From contig NZ_JAIOJZ010000003.1 of NCBI RefSeq assembly GCF_020404845.1, forward strand, positions 204,436 through 268,435: a DNA stretch of 64,000 nt. The letters run 5' to 3'. The DNA comes from Streptomyces hyderabadensis. Lineage in GTDB: Bacteria > Actinomycetota > Actinomycetes > Streptomycetales > Streptomycetaceae. Of this stretch, positions 16,722 to 27,514 are shown piece by piece (positions within the stretch are counted from its first letter, which is position 1; the number at the start of each line of letters is the position of its first letter). The position numbers were made by a program, and so were the translations under genes. Below the pieces are notes generated by a model. It ran no database searches. It was not told the DNA's origin and saw nothing but the letters and a program-made list of their open reading frames with translations.

Positions 16722-17261
16722 ATGGAGATGCCGAGGAACGACAGGTCGCCGGAGAACCCCCAGATCCTGGTCGTCGGCCAGGACGGAATGGCGCTCAGCG
16801 GCGGCGGGGACGACGACTCCCGCGAGATTCCGGTGACCGAGCAGGTGGAGCAGCCCGCCAAGGTCATGCGGATCGGCAGCATGATCAAGCAGCTGCTCGA
16901 AGAGGTGCGGGTCGCGCCGCTGGACGAGGCGAGCCGGGTCCGGCTCAAGGAGATCCACGCCAGCTCGGTCAAGGAGCTGGAGGACGGTCTGGCCCCGGAG
17001 CTGGTGGAGGAGCTGGAGCGGCTCTCGCTGCCCTTCACGGACGACGGCACCCCGACCGACGCCGAACTGCGGATCGCGCAGGCGCAGCTGGTCGGCTGGC
17101 TGGAGGGCCTCTTCCACGGCATCCAGACCACGCTGTTCGCCCAGCAGATGGCCGCGCGGGCCCAGCTGGAGCAGATGCGCCGCGCGCTTCCGCCGGGCAC
17201 CGTCCCGGAGGGCGAGGAGCCCCCGCACCCGGGCGGCCGTTCCGGCGGCCCCTACCTGTAG
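16722..17261 (+). CDS. bpa: Bacterial proteasome activator Bpa (DUF2587)
   Basis: 179 residues, close to the family length. Forms an ATP-independent dodecameric ring that opens the 20S proteasome gate. The helical core (VMRIGSMIKQLLEEVRVAPLDEASRVRLKEIH to QAQLVGWLEGLFHGIQTTLFAQQMAARAQLEQM) is well conserved. The C-terminus GPYL matches the GQYL-type tail that docks in the proteasome pockets, so the activating end is intact. GACAAT (16710-16715) 6 nt before the ATG suggests a leaderless transcript. Identification is by family resemblance. Confidence 0.88.
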   Translation: MEMPRNDRSPENPQILVVGQDGMALSGGGDDDSREIPVTEQVEQPAKVMRIGSMIKQLLEEVRVAPLDEASRVRLKEIHASSVKELEDGLAPELVEELERLSLPFTDDGTPTDAELRIAQAQLVGWLEGLFHGIQTTLFAQQMAARAQLEQMRRALPPGTVPEGEEPPHPGGRSGGPYL

Positions 17262-17295
17262 CCCCGTAGGCACGCACGGCGTCCACCGACATGAC

Positions 17296-17329
17296 GAAGG
17301 GCCCGGCAGCACACGCTGCCGGGCCCTTC
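17296..17329. terminator. Bidirectional terminator between bpa and the PASTA kinase gene
   Basis: Perfect 15-bp stem, GAAGGGCCCGGCAGC (17296-17310) and its complement (17315-17329), loop ACAC. With A/T at its outer end on both strands it can serve both convergent genes. Confidence 0.9.
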
Positions 17330-17372
17330 GGCGACAGTCGGCGGTGTCAGCCGCCGGTCACGCCGTCACGGC

Positions 17373-19043
17373 TCACTCGGTCGGCGGGTTGCCCGTGGAG
17401 ACCTTGAGCTGGATCTCCGGCATGTTCTCCGGGTCGACGTCCGTGCCGGCGGTGGGGAACTGGTCCCGGACCGAGCCCTCGCCGTAGGTGTTCTCGTCGA
17501 CCTCGACGACCTTCATCCGCCAGCCCGCGGCGTTGAAGCACTCCTTGACCGAGCCGATGTACTTGAACGTGAAGTCCGGCACCTTGATCTTGTCGGGGTC
17601 GTTGTACGACTCCTCCGGCTCGGTGCACTCGTCCTTCTCGATCGTCTTCGTCTTGTCCGGCCCGCGGTAGCCCGCCGCCTTCGACGGCGACGCGGACACG
17701 CTCGCCGTGCCGCCCCCGCCGGCCTCCGGGTCCTCGTCCCCGCCGCCGTTCATCAGCAGCGCGGCGACCAGGGCGCCGACGGCCACGACGGCGACCACGA
17801 CCGAGCCGATGATCACCGGCTTGTTGTTCCGGCCGCCGCCCGAGGAGCCGGAGCCCTGGGCCGGGGGCGTCAGGTTGTAGGGCGGCGGCGTCGCCGCGCC
17901 GCCCTGCTGCTGCCCGTACGGCGACGGAGCCGGCGTCTGGTAGCCGCCGCCCTGCTGCGGGTAGCCGTACGCCGGCGAGTGCGCCGCCGGGGCCGGGGTG
18001 CCGTACGGGTTCGGGCCGGGGGGCGGCGTCGGCTGGTACGGCGTCTGGACCGGGCCCGTGGGCGCCGGGGCGCTCTGGTCGACCGGCGGGAAGACCGCGG
18101 AGCCGACGCCCGCGCCGTTCGACGTCTGGGCGCCGGGCACGATGCTGGGCGGTGCCGCCTGGAAGGAGGCCGCCACCCGCAGGCACTCGTCACGCATGGC
18201 CTCGGCGCTGGGGAAGCGTTCGTTGGGGTTCTTCTTCAGCGCGCGGGCGACCAGCGCGTCCACCGCCGGGGGCAGCGCGCGGTTCACGGAGGACGGGGCG
18301 ACCGGCTCCTCCTGCACGTGCGCGTACGCGATCGCGAGCGGCGAGTCGGCGTCGAACGGCAGGCGCCCGGTCACCAGTTGGAACAGCATGATGCCGACCG
18401 AGTACAGGTCGGAACGGGCATCGACGCCGCGGCCGAGGGCCTGCTCCGGCGAGAGGTACTGCGGGGTGCCGACGACCATGCCGGTCTGCGTCATCGAGGT
18501 CACGCCGGACTGCATGGCGCGGGCGATGCCGAAGTCCATCACCTTGACCACGCCGCGCTTGGTCATCATCACGTTGCCCGGCTTGATGTCGCGGTGGACC
18601 AGGCCCATCTCGTGGCTGATCTCCAGCGCCGCCAGCACGTCCGCGGTGATCTTCAGCGCCTTGTCGGCGGGCATCGCGCCCTGCTGCCGCACGTCCTCGT
18701 CGAGCACGGAGCCCAGCGGCCGGCCCTCGACGTACTCCATGACGATGTACGGCGTCGTCATGCCGTCCAGATCGTCCTCGCCGGTGTCGAAGACCGAGAC
18801 GATGTTGGTGTGCGTGAGCTTGGCCACGGCCTGGGCCTCGCGGCGGAAGCGCTCGCGGAAGGCCTGCTCGCGCCCCAGCTCGGTGTGCAGCGTCTTGATC
18901 GCGACCTGCCGGTCGAGCACCGAGTCGTACGCCAGGTGCACGGAGGCCATGCCGCCCTCGCCGAGCAAGTCGCGCAGCTGGTAACGGCCGCCGGCGAGCG
19001 CCCGCCCCGCGTACCGTCCCTGTCCGGCGGCGTCCTGGCTCAT
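17373..19043 (-). CDS. Membrane Ser/Thr protein kinase with one PASTA domain (PknB-like)
   Basis: 556 residues from the ATG at 19043 (GGGGGA upstream). The kinase domain (about 20-275) has the glycine loop LGEGGMASVH, lysine in VAIKTL, catalytic loop HRDIKPGNV (about 147) and DFGIAR. A Pro/Gln/Tyr-rich linker leads to one membrane helix (about 404-432) and a single extracellular PASTA domain (DKIKVPDFTFKYIGSVKECFNAAGW to the end) expected to sense peptidoglycan fragments. Most Streptomyces PknB proteins have several PASTA domains. It is divergent from a second kinase. Alternative start 45 bp upstream is less supported. Confidence 0.9.
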   Translation of the reverse strand: MSQDAAGQGRYAGRALAGGRYQLRDLLGEGGMASVHLAYDSVLDRQVAIKTLHTELGREQAFRERFRREAQAVAKLTHTNIVSVFDTGEDDLDGMTTPYIVMEYVEGRPLGSVLDEDVRQQGAMPADKALKITADVLAALEISHEMGLVHRDIKPGNVMMTKRGVVKVMDFGIARAMQSGVTSMTQTGMVVGTPQYLSPEQALGRGVDARSDLYSVGIMLFQLVTGRLPFDADSPLAIAYAHVQEEPVAPSSVNRALPPAVDALVARALKKNPNERFPSAEAMRDECLRVAASFQAAPPSIVPGAQTSNGAGVGSAVFPPVDQSAPAPTGPVQTPYQPTPPPGPNPYGTPAPAAHSPAYGYPQQGGGYQTPAPSPYGQQQGGAATPPPYNLTPPAQGSGSSGGGRNNKPVIIGSVVVAVVAVGALVAALLMNGGGDEDPEAGGGGTASVSASPSKAAGYRGPDKTKTIEKDECTEPEESYNDPDKIKVPDFTFKYIGSVKECFNAAGWRMKVVEVDENTYGEGSVRDQFPTAGTDVDPENMPEIQLKVSTGNPPTE

Positions 19044-19389
19044 GTCTCTGCGTCCCCCATAGACGGCGGGCGCCGGTGGCAGCGGCACGCGCGCTCGTGA
19101 TCGAAAGTGCTATTCCCGGCCAAGTCTGCCCCAGGGCACTGACACGTCAAGCGCGGTGCCCGTTCCGTGACCGTACGCGAAAGAAGCGTCGCGGAAGCGT
19201 TACAGCCGGCGTACCGCCGGTACACGGAATTTGCACGAGAGTACGGAACCAGGGTTTCATGACCGGTCCGTCTCATGTCCGGTCCCGGCGCCCATCTCGG
19301 ACCGGAGGCCCCCGCGAAGGCTGTAGCGTGGCCGACGGAGACCGTAACAACACCGCGCGTACCGCGGGCAGAAACGACGGCGAGGACTG
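19044..19389. other. Intergenic region between divergent kinase genes
   Basis: 346 bp without a convincing gene. It must hold both kinase promoters. A TAGCGT at 19324-19329 could be a -10 for the rightward kinase, but I see no good -35. No striking repeats. Confidence 0.4.
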
Positions 19390-21024
<1,635 letters not shown>

Positions 21025-21027
21025 GCC

Positions 21028-21057
21028 GCGACCGGCCCGTCACAGGGGGCCGGTCGC
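21028..21057. terminator. Bidirectional terminator with a stop codon in the loop
   Basis: GCGACCGGCCC (21028-21038) pairs with GGGCCGGTCGC (21047-21057), an 11-bp perfect stem. The loop carries the stop codon of the leftward PNPOx-like gene (21040-21042). Lies between convergent genes. Confidence 0.8.
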
Positions 21058-21447
21058 CCCGTCCGTGAAGTGCACCGTGCCGAACTGCGGTTCGACACGC
21101 AGATAGGCGGGCTCGAACGGCTCGCCGTCCACCCGGTCCGGCGCCGGGCCGAACCGCGCCAGCTCGGCGGTGCTCGGCTCGTGCGCCTCGCACCGGCCCA
21201 CGACCTGCACGGTCCACAGGCTCTCGCCGGGCCGCGCGGAGGTCAGGTTGTCCGCCCCGTACGCGACGACGCTCCCGGCGCACACCCGGTGGTACCCCCA
21301 GCTCCTGGGCATCCGCAGCAGCACCCGGCCGTCGGCCACGATGTGCCGCGCGTGGGCGAGGAAGGGCAGGGCGCGCAGGGTGGTGGCCGCCCGGCCGTAG
21401 GCGGTACGGCCGAGCAGGCCGACGGCGAGCTGTTCGTCGGAGGGCAT
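21040..21447 (-). CDS. Pyridoxamine 5'-phosphate oxidase-like flavin-binding protein
   Basis: 135 residues from the ATG at 21447. The split-barrel PNPOx-like fold is suggested by the pattern TLPFL...HIVADGRVLLRMP...VVAYGADNL...SLWTVQVVGRCE, found in small actinobacterial FMN- or F420-binding proteins. Such proteins reduce or bind flavin substrates; which cofactor is used here cannot be told. A longer frame from 21567 runs through a tandem repeat and is unlikely to be translated. It is convergent with the kinase gene, sharing a terminator. Confidence 0.75.
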   Translation of the reverse strand: MPSDEQLAVGLLGRTAYGRAATTLRALPFLAHARHIVADGRVLLRMPRSWGYHRVCAGSVVAYGADNLTSARPGESLWTVQVVGRCEAHEPSTAELARFGPAPDRVDGEPFEPAYLRVEPQFGTVHFTDGATGPL

Positions 21448-21510
21448 GGACTCACTGTGCGGGAGCGCGGGGCCAGGGACCAGGGTCGGCCGCCCCGGCA
21501 GGAGGGGACG

Positions 21511-21605
21511 TAAGTCCCGAGTAAGTCCCGGCAAGTGGGAAGCAAGTCCCGGGCAAGCCCGGAGCAACTCCCGGGCAAGTCCCCGGCAGGCCCGGAGCAG
21601 CGGCC
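21511..21605. repeat. Degenerate short tandem repeats (AAGTCCCGG-type)
   Basis: About eight imperfect copies of an 11-13 bp unit resembling GCAAGTCCCGG lie between the PNPOx-like gene start and the end of the response-regulator gene. Probably slippage-generated. Confidence 0.6.
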
Positions 21606-21618
21606 GGGGGCCCGCCCG

Positions 21619-22293
21619 TCAGCGGTTCTCGGCCTCCAGCCGGGCCACGAAGGCCGCCGCCTGGGAGCGCCGCTGCATGCCGAGCTTGCCCAGCAGGCTC
21701 GACACGTAGTTCTTGATCGTCTTCTCCGCCAGGTGCAGCCGTTCGCCGATCGCGCGGTTGGTCAGTCCCTCGCCGATCAGCTCCAGGATGCGGCGCTCCT
21801 GCTCGGTGAGCCGGGCCAGCCGGTCGTCGGGCTTGGCCCCGCCGTCGCGCAGCCGCTCCAGCACGCGCGCGGTGGCCGCCGGATCCAGCAGCGACTTCCC
21901 GGCCGCCACCTCCCGTACCGCGCCGAGCAGCTCGGCGCCGCGGATGTCCTTGAGGACGTACCCGGAGGCGCCCGCCATGATCGCGTCGAAGAGGGCCTCG
22001 TCGTCGGCGAAGGAGGTCAGCATCAGACAGCGCACGGACTCGTCCCGGGACCGGATGTCGCGGCAGACCTCCACCCCGCTGCCGTCCGGCAGCCGTACGT
22101 CCAGTACGGCGACGTCCGGACGGGTGGCCGTGACCCGGGCCTGCGCCTCGGCGGCGGTACCGGCCTCGCCCACCACCTCGATGTCGGCCTCGCCGGCGAG
22201 CAGATCGTGCACCCCGCGCCGGACCACCTCGTGGTCGTCGAGGAGGAATACCCGGATTTTTCCGTCTTCGCGCACGCGGTCAGTGTCACACAC
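21619..22293 (-). CDS. Orphan NarL/FixJ-type response regulator (DevR/DosR-like)
   Basis: 224 residues from the GTG at 22293 (GGGAAG upstream; a GTG six codons in is an alternative). The receiver domain has the acidic pair DD at 19-20, phospho-acceptor D65 ([11 protein letters not shown]), T93 and K115 (YVLKD). A LuxR-type helix-turn-helix (about 160-215: [44 protein letters not shown]) follows. No histidine kinase gene is adjacent, so its kinase is elsewhere. From memory the S. coelicolor equivalent (SCO3818) is an orphan linked to the SCO0203 kinase and antibiotic regulation. Confidence 0.9.
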   Translation of the reverse strand: MCDTDRVREDGKIRVFLLDDHEVVRRGVHDLLAGEADIEVVGEAGTAAEAQARVTATRPDVAVLDVRLPDGSGVEVCRDIRSRDESVRCLMLTSFADDEALFDAIMAGASGYVLKDIRGAELLGAVREVAAGKSLLDPAATARVLERLRDGGAKPDDRLARLTEQERRILELIGEGLTNRAIGERLHLAEKTIKNYVSSLLGKLGMQRRSQAAAFVARLEAENR

Positions 22294-22598
22294 CGGCTCT
22301 TCCCGTGCCCGGGGTGGCCGGGATAACGTGCCGTTGTTCCGGCCCCCTGCAAGGCTGTGACCAGTAAAACTTCCGCCTCTCGCCGATTTACTTGGAAATC
22401 CGAGTAAAAACGCAGGTCAGGAGGGGTTTCACAGAAATGTGGAGCACTGGGTAACGTGCTGTTCGCAGGGCGCTCGCCGGGGCACCTGTCACGCCTGTTC
22501 CCGATCGGGCCGCACCCACCCTTGTGCGTCCGCCGGGCCGCAGGTGAGCCGCACTGGCTTCCGGCGAACCCGGGGGTCGGACCGACGGAGGAGCACAC
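22294..22598. other. Promoter region of the second bkd operon and the response regulator
   Basis: 305 bp, locally AT-richer than its surroundings. It contains the dyad at 22387-22408, a further AGTAAA half-site at 22363-22368, and a GTTTCAC that resembles but does not complete a parS site. No gene is evident. Confidence 0.5.
22387..22408. promoter_or_regulatory. AT-rich inverted repeat upstream of the second bkd operon
   Basis: TTTACT-T-GGA-AA-TCC-G-AGTAAA: the arms TTTACT/AGTAAA and GGA/TCC pair, with only the single spacer bases and the centre unmatched. A third AGTAAA is at 22363. This is a plausible operator shared by the divergent response regulator and the bkd operon. The first bkd operon has no copy. 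Confidence 0.5.
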
Positions 22599-23876
22599 GT
22601 GACCGAGAGCACTGCCGCGCGCAAGCCGCGACGCAGCGCCGGAAGCAAGGCGGCCGGGACCACCGGCACCAAGGCGGCCGGGACCACCGGCACCAAGGCG
22701 GCCGGGACCACCGGCACCAAGGCCGGCACCGGCAAGCGCACCACTCGCACCACCAGCACCACCCGTACCGCTGCCAAGAAGGGCTCCGAGCCGGAGCTGG
22801 TGCAGCTGCTGACGCCCGAGGGCGAGCGGGTCGAGGACGCCGCTCACGCCGAGTACGCCTCGTACGTCGCCGACATCACCCCCGACGAGCTGCGCGGTCT
22901 GTACCGCGACATGGTGCTCACCCGGCGCTTCGACGCCGAGGCCACCGCCCTGCAGCGCCAGGGCGAGCTGGGCCTGTGGGCCTCGCTGCTCGGCCAGGAG
23001 GCCGCCCAGATCGGCTCGGGCCGGGCCACCCGCGAGGACGACTACGTCTTCCCGACCTACCGCGAGCACGGCGTCGCCTGGTGCCGCGGGGTGGACCCGA
23101 CCAACCTGCTCGGCATGTTCCGCGGCGTCAACAACGGCGGCTGGGACCCCAACAGCAACAACTTCCACCTGTACACCATCGTCATCGGCTCGCAGGCCCT
23201 GCACGCCACGGGCTACGCGATGGGCGTGGCCAAGGACGGCGCCGACTCGGGCGTGATCGCGTACTTCGGCGACGGCGCCTCCAGCCAGGGCGACGTCAGC
23301 GAGGCGTTCAACTTCGCCGCCGTCTACAACGCCCCCGTGGTGTTCTTCTGCCAGAACAACCAGTGGGCGATCTCCGAGTCCAACGAGAAGCAGACCCGGG
23401 TGCCGCTCTACCAGCGCGCCCAGGGCTTCGGCTTCCCCGGCGTCCGCGTCGACGGCAACGACGTGCTGGCCTCCCTCGCGGTCACCCGCTGGGCCCTGGA
23501 CCGCGCCCGGCGCGGCGAGGGACCGGCGCTGATCGAGGCGTACACCTACCGCATGGGCGCCCACACCACCTCGGACGACCCCACCCGCTACCGCCACGAC
23601 GACGAGCGGGCCGCCTGGGAGGCCAAGGACCCGATCCTGCGCCTTCGCCGCTTCCTGGAGTCCGCAAACCACGCGGACGAGGGATTCTTCGCGGAACTGG
23701 AGGCCGAGAGCGAGACGTTGGGCAAACGAGTGCGCGAAGTGGTCCGTGCCATGCCGGACCCGGACCGGTTCGCCATCTTCGAGAACGTGTACGCGGACGG
23801 ACACGCGCTCGTGGACGAGGAGCGGGCGCAGTTCGCCGCGTACCAGGCATCGTTCGCAGACGCAGAGGGGGTCTGA
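22599..23876 (+). CDS. bkdA: 2-oxo acid dehydrogenase E1 alpha subunit (second bkd operon)
   Basis: 425 residues; the GTG has GGAGGAG 5 nt upstream. ThDP motif GDGASSQGDVSEAFNFAAVYNAPVVFFCQNN matches E1 alpha. The first 60 residues are a Lys/Thr/Ala/Gly-rich tail with an exact eight-residue repeat (KAAGTTGT three times), absent from the first-operon paralogue. Databases often label this protein as pyruvate dehydrogenase E1 alpha, so the substrate (branched-chain oxo acids or pyruvate) is not settled by sequence alone. The gene is the first of a three-gene operon divergent from the response regulator. Confidence 0.9.
   Translation: MTESTAARKPRRSAGSKAAGTTGTKAAGTTGTKAAGTTGTKAGTGKRTTRTTSTTRTAAKKGSEPELVQLLTPEGERVEDAAHAEYASYVADITPDELRGLYRDMVLTRRFDAEATALQRQGELGLWASLLGQEAAQIGSGRATREDDYVFPTYREHGVAWCRGVDPTNLLGMFRGVNNGGWDPNSNNFHLYTIVIGSQALHATGYAMGVAKDGADSGVIAYFGDGASSQGDVSEAFNFAAVYNAPVVFFCQNNQWAISESNEKQTRVPLYQRAQGFGFPGVRVDGNDVLASLAVTRWALDRARRGEGPALIEAYTYRMGAHTTSDDPTRYRHDDERAAWEAKDPILRLRRFLESANHADEGFFAELEAESETLGKRVREVVRAMPDPDRFAIFENVYADGHALVDEERAQFAAYQASFADAEGV
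22647..22718 (+). repeat. Three perfect 24-bp tandem repeats in the E1 alpha N-terminus
   Basis: Identical 24-bp units at 22647-22670, 22671-22694 and 22695-22718 encode KAAGTTGT three times. Perfect identity at third codon positions indicates recent duplication. Confidence 0.95.
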
Positions 23877-23877
23877 C

Positions 23878-24858
<981 letters not shown>

Positions 24859-24868
24859 GGAGGGGAGC

Positions 24869-26311
24869 GTGACGACGATGACGGACAGCTCCGTGCGTGA
24901 GTTCAAGATGCCCGACGTGGGCGAGGGGCTCACCGAGGCCGAGATCCTCAAGTGGTACGTACAGCCCGGTGACACGGTCACCGACGGGCAGGTGGTGTGC
25001 GAGGTCGAGACGGCCAAGGCCGCCGTCGAACTGCCCATCCCCTACGACGGGGTGGTCCGCGAGCTGCACTTCCCCGAGGGCACGACGGTCGACGTGGGTA
25101 CGTCGATCATCGCGGTGGCCGTCGGCGACGGCGCGGCGGCGGCCGCGGAGCCGGTGCAGGAGGCGGTGGCGGACACCCCGGCCGCCGCCGAGGCGGAGGA
25201 GCCCAAGCCCGAGGGCCGCCAGCCGGTCCTGGTCGGCTACGGGGTCTCCACCTCCTCGACCAAGCGCCGCCCCCGCAAGGGCGCCGAGGCCCCGGCCGCC
25301 CCGGAGGGCCCGGCGGCCGCGATCCAGGCCGAGCTGAACGGCCACGGACCCGCGGCACCGGCCGCACCGGCGGCCTCCGCCGCGCCGGTCACCGGCGACC
25401 GCCCGCTGGCCAAGCCCCCGGTCCGCAAGCTCGCCAAGGACCTCGGCGTCGACCTGGCGACCGTGGTCCCCTCCGGCCCGGACGGCATCATCACCCGCGA
25501 GGACGTCCACGCGGCGGTGGCGGCGCCCGAGCCGGCCCAGGCGGCCCCGCGCGCCGAACCCACCGCCCCCGCCCCGTCCGCGCCGGCGGCGCCGACGTCG
25601 TACGACACGGCGCGCGAGACCCGCATCCCGGTCAAGGGCGTGCGCAAGGCGACGGCGGCGGCGATGGTCGGCTCGGCGTTCACGGCGCCGCACGTCACCG
25701 AGTTCGTGACGGTCGACGTGACGCGCACGATGAAGCTGGTCGAGGAGCTGAAGCAGGACAAGGAGTACACGGGCCTGCGCGTCAACCCGCTGCTCCTGAT
25801 CGCCAAGGCCCTCCTGGTCGCGATCAAGCGCAACCCGGACATCAACGCGTCCTGGGACGAGGCCGCCCAGGAGATCGTGGTCAAGCACTACGTCAACCTG
25901 GGCATCGCCGCCGCCACCCCGCGGGGCCTGATCGTCCCGAACATCAAGGACGCCCACGCCAAGACGCTGCCGCAGCTGGCGGGGTCCCTGGGCGAGCTGG
26001 TCTCCACGGCGCGGGAGGGCAAGACCTCCCCGGCCGCCATGCAGGGCGGCACGGTGACCATCACCAACGTCGGCGTCTTCGGCGTCGACACCGGCACGCC
26101 GATCCTCAACCCGGGCGAGTCCGCGATCCTCGCGGTCGGCGCGATCAAGCTCCAGCCGTGGGTCCACAAGGGCAAGGTGAAGCCGCGTCAGGTCACCACC
26201 CTCGCCCTGAGCTTCGACCACCGCCTGGTCGACGGCGAGCTGGGCTCCAAGGTCCTCGCCGACGTGGCGGCGGTCCTGGAACAGCCGAAGCGGTTGATCA
26301 GCTGGGCATGA
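24869..26311 (+). CDS. bkdC: Dihydrolipoyl acyltransferase E2 (second bkd operon)
   Basis: 480 residues. The GTG at 24869 sits 5 nt after GGAGG; an ATG at 24878 is an alternative. Lipoyl domain with the lysine of VETAKAAVEL (about residue 50), E1/E3-binding domain (PPVRKLAKDLGVDL, about 185-220), Ala/Pro linkers, and a catalytic domain with SFDHRLVDGELG near the C-terminus. Last gene of the operon, followed by a hairpin. E3 is not encoded here. Confidence 0.93.
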   Translation: MTTMTDSSVREFKMPDVGEGLTEAEILKWYVQPGDTVTDGQVVCEVETAKAAVELPIPYDGVVRELHFPEGTTVDVGTSIIAVAVGDGAAAAAEPVQEAVADTPAAAEAEEPKPEGRQPVLVGYGVSTSSTKRRPRKGAEAPAAPEGPAAAIQAELNGHGPAAPAAPAASAAPVTGDRPLAKPPVRKLAKDLGVDLATVVPSGPDGIITREDVHAAVAAPEPAQAAPRAEPTAPAPSAPAAPTSYDTARETRIPVKGVRKATAAAMVGSAFTAPHVTEFVTVDVTRTMKLVEELKQDKEYTGLRVNPLLLIAKALLVAIKRNPDINASWDEAAQEIVVKHYVNLGIAAATPRGLIVPNIKDAHAKTLPQLAGSLGELVSTAREGKTSPAAMQGGTVTITNVGVFGVDTGTPILNPGESAILAVGAIKLQPWVHKGKVKPRQVTTLALSFDHRLVDGELGSKVLADVAAVLEQPKRLISWA

Positions 26312-26340
26312 GAGCCGCGAGCCGGGTAGGTTCATGAGGG

Positions 26341-26373
26341 AGGGGCGCCGCAAGCTCGAGTTGCGACGCCCCT
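26341..26373. terminator. Terminator between the second bkd operon and the BRO gene
   Basis: AGGGGCGCCGCAA (26341-26353) pairs with TTGCGACGCCCCT (26361-26373) with one mismatch, loop of 7 nt, followed by TCTG. Serves the convergent bkdC and BRO genes. Confidence 0.75.
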
Positions 26374-26388
26374 TCTGCCGTACCGGGC

Positions 26389-27366
26389 TCAGCCCTGGTG
26401 CAGCACGTACACCGGGGCCCCGTCCTCGGCCCCGCCCCGCGAGCGGATGCAGGCGTGGGTGCGCAGCAGCCGCAGGCACTCGTTGACCCGGCGCACGGAG
26501 AGCCCCGTACGGGCGGCGATCGACTCCAGCGGCTCCCGCAGCTCACCCTTCTCGACCAGCACCGGTGCGATGACCAGCGCGACCGTCCACACGTCCTCCG
26601 TCACGGACAGCCGCTGCCGCCAGTCGGCCAGTACGGACTCCGTGGTCGGTACCGGGGCGAGGTGCCAGCGGGGCGCCCCCTGGTGGAGCACCAGGGTGTC
26701 GAACCGGTCCGCGATGCGCTCCAAGGCGTGCACCATGGCCTGCTGCACGGCGAGGGTGGCCTGTTGGGCGGCGAGGGTGGCCTGCTGCGTGGCCAGCATC
26801 TCCCGCTGCAGCGCGATCGACGTGCGCTGGCCTTCGGCCAACTCCTCGTCCAGCTTCAGGTTGTGCGCCTCCAGCCGGACGATCGCCTCGGCCACCTGGT
26901 CCGGCATGGCGTAGGCGATGGGGGCGCCGGGTTCGGCGGGCTGCACCTCTGCCTCGTCCAGAGAGTACGAACCCTCGCGCTGCACGGTCTCGATGACCTC
27001 GGCGACCCACTGCTTGAAGGGGGCGCAGGCCGGTTTGGTGCAGGCGTTGACGAGGAGGATGAGACCTTGCAGAGAGATCAGTTGCAAGTCTCGACGCCAC
27101 TCCCTACCTGCGGGAACGCTGAGACCGTAACTTCCAGTTACGGTCTCGAGCAATTCTCGGTGCTCGTCGGGAACGTGATCTGCCAGTGCCTTTCGAGAGT
27201 TGCTGTGCCCGAGTTCCTTGCACACGTCCACCGCCGGAAACCAGTGGCCTCCGTCCGGCATGGTCAGCCTTCGCACCCGGGCGCCGGTCGCCGCGTAGAC
27301 GAAGTCGCTGACGTCGATCGCGTTGTCCTGCTTGGCGAAGTTCTTTCGTTCGCTCGGTTCGTTCAT
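26389..27366 (-). CDS. BRO-N domain protein (phage antirepressor-like)
   Basis: 325 residues from the ATG at 27366, with GGAGGTGG 5 nt upstream. Residues about 15-130 match the BRO N-terminal DNA-binding domain of phage antirepressors (VRRLTMPDGGHWFPAVDVCKELGHSNSRKALADHV...QGLILLVNACTKPACAPFKQWV). A central coiled coil (about 175-225) contains near-identical QQATLAA heptads. The C-terminal segment (about 245-325), with ARTGLSVRRVNECLRLLRTH, looks like a winged helix. No other phage genes are nearby, so this is a domesticated regulator rather than prophage. Its upstream region resembles that of the wHTH gene at 46456-47349. Confidence 0.8.
   Translation of the reverse strand: MNEPSERKNFAKQDNAIDVSDFVYAATGARVRRLTMPDGGHWFPAVDVCKELGHSNSRKALADHVPDEHRELLETVTGSYGLSVPAGREWRRDLQLISLQGLILLVNACTKPACAPFKQWVAEVIETVQREGSYSLDEAEVQPAEPGAPIAYAMPDQVAEAIVRLEAHNLKLDEELAEGQRTSIALQREMLATQQATLAAQQATLAVQQAMVHALERIADRFDTLVLHQGAPRWHLAPVPTTESVLADWRQRLSVTEDVWTVALVIAPVLVEKGELREPLESIAARTGLSVRRVNECLRLLRTHACIRSRGGAEDGAPVYVLHQG
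26735..26800 (-). repeat. 21-bp repeats encoding coiled-coil heptads
   Basis: Three 21-bp units (core GGCCTGCTG...GCGAGGGT on the plus strand) encode consecutive QQATLAx heptads in the BRO protein. They differ by only a few bases. Confidence 0.7.
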
Positions 27367-27388
27367 GTGAACCACCTCCGTTGCGGAA

Positions 27389-27423
27389 CGTAGGGCGCAG
27401 CCAGGGGCATATGCCACTTGGGC
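27389..27423 (-). promoter_or_regulatory. BRO gene upstream element shared with the 47.4 kb wHTH gene
   Basis: On the plus strand it begins CGTAGGGCGCAGCC and ends GCATATGCCACTTGGGC. The same blocks in the same order, with small gaps, occur at 47453-47493. Read leftward it ends in a TACGTT that could be the -10, 20 bp before the BRO start codon. A shared regulator or promoter class is inferred. Confidence 0.55.
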
Positions 27424-27514
27424 CCATGGAAGTTCACGACTGCGAGCGAAGATGATCGAAAGAGCTGCGGCGGCCGTCGAGGGGCGTGTATCAGGGCCCC
27501 CGGGGTCGCTGTGT

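Noticed and set aside
22425..22440. GTTTCACAGAAATGTGG as a third parS site
   Set aside because: Left half matches but the right half diverges at several positions, unlike the two perfect copies.
26389..27366. BRO gene as evidence of a prophage
   Set aside because: No integrase, structural or lysis genes nearby and both sides are core metabolic or regulatory genes.
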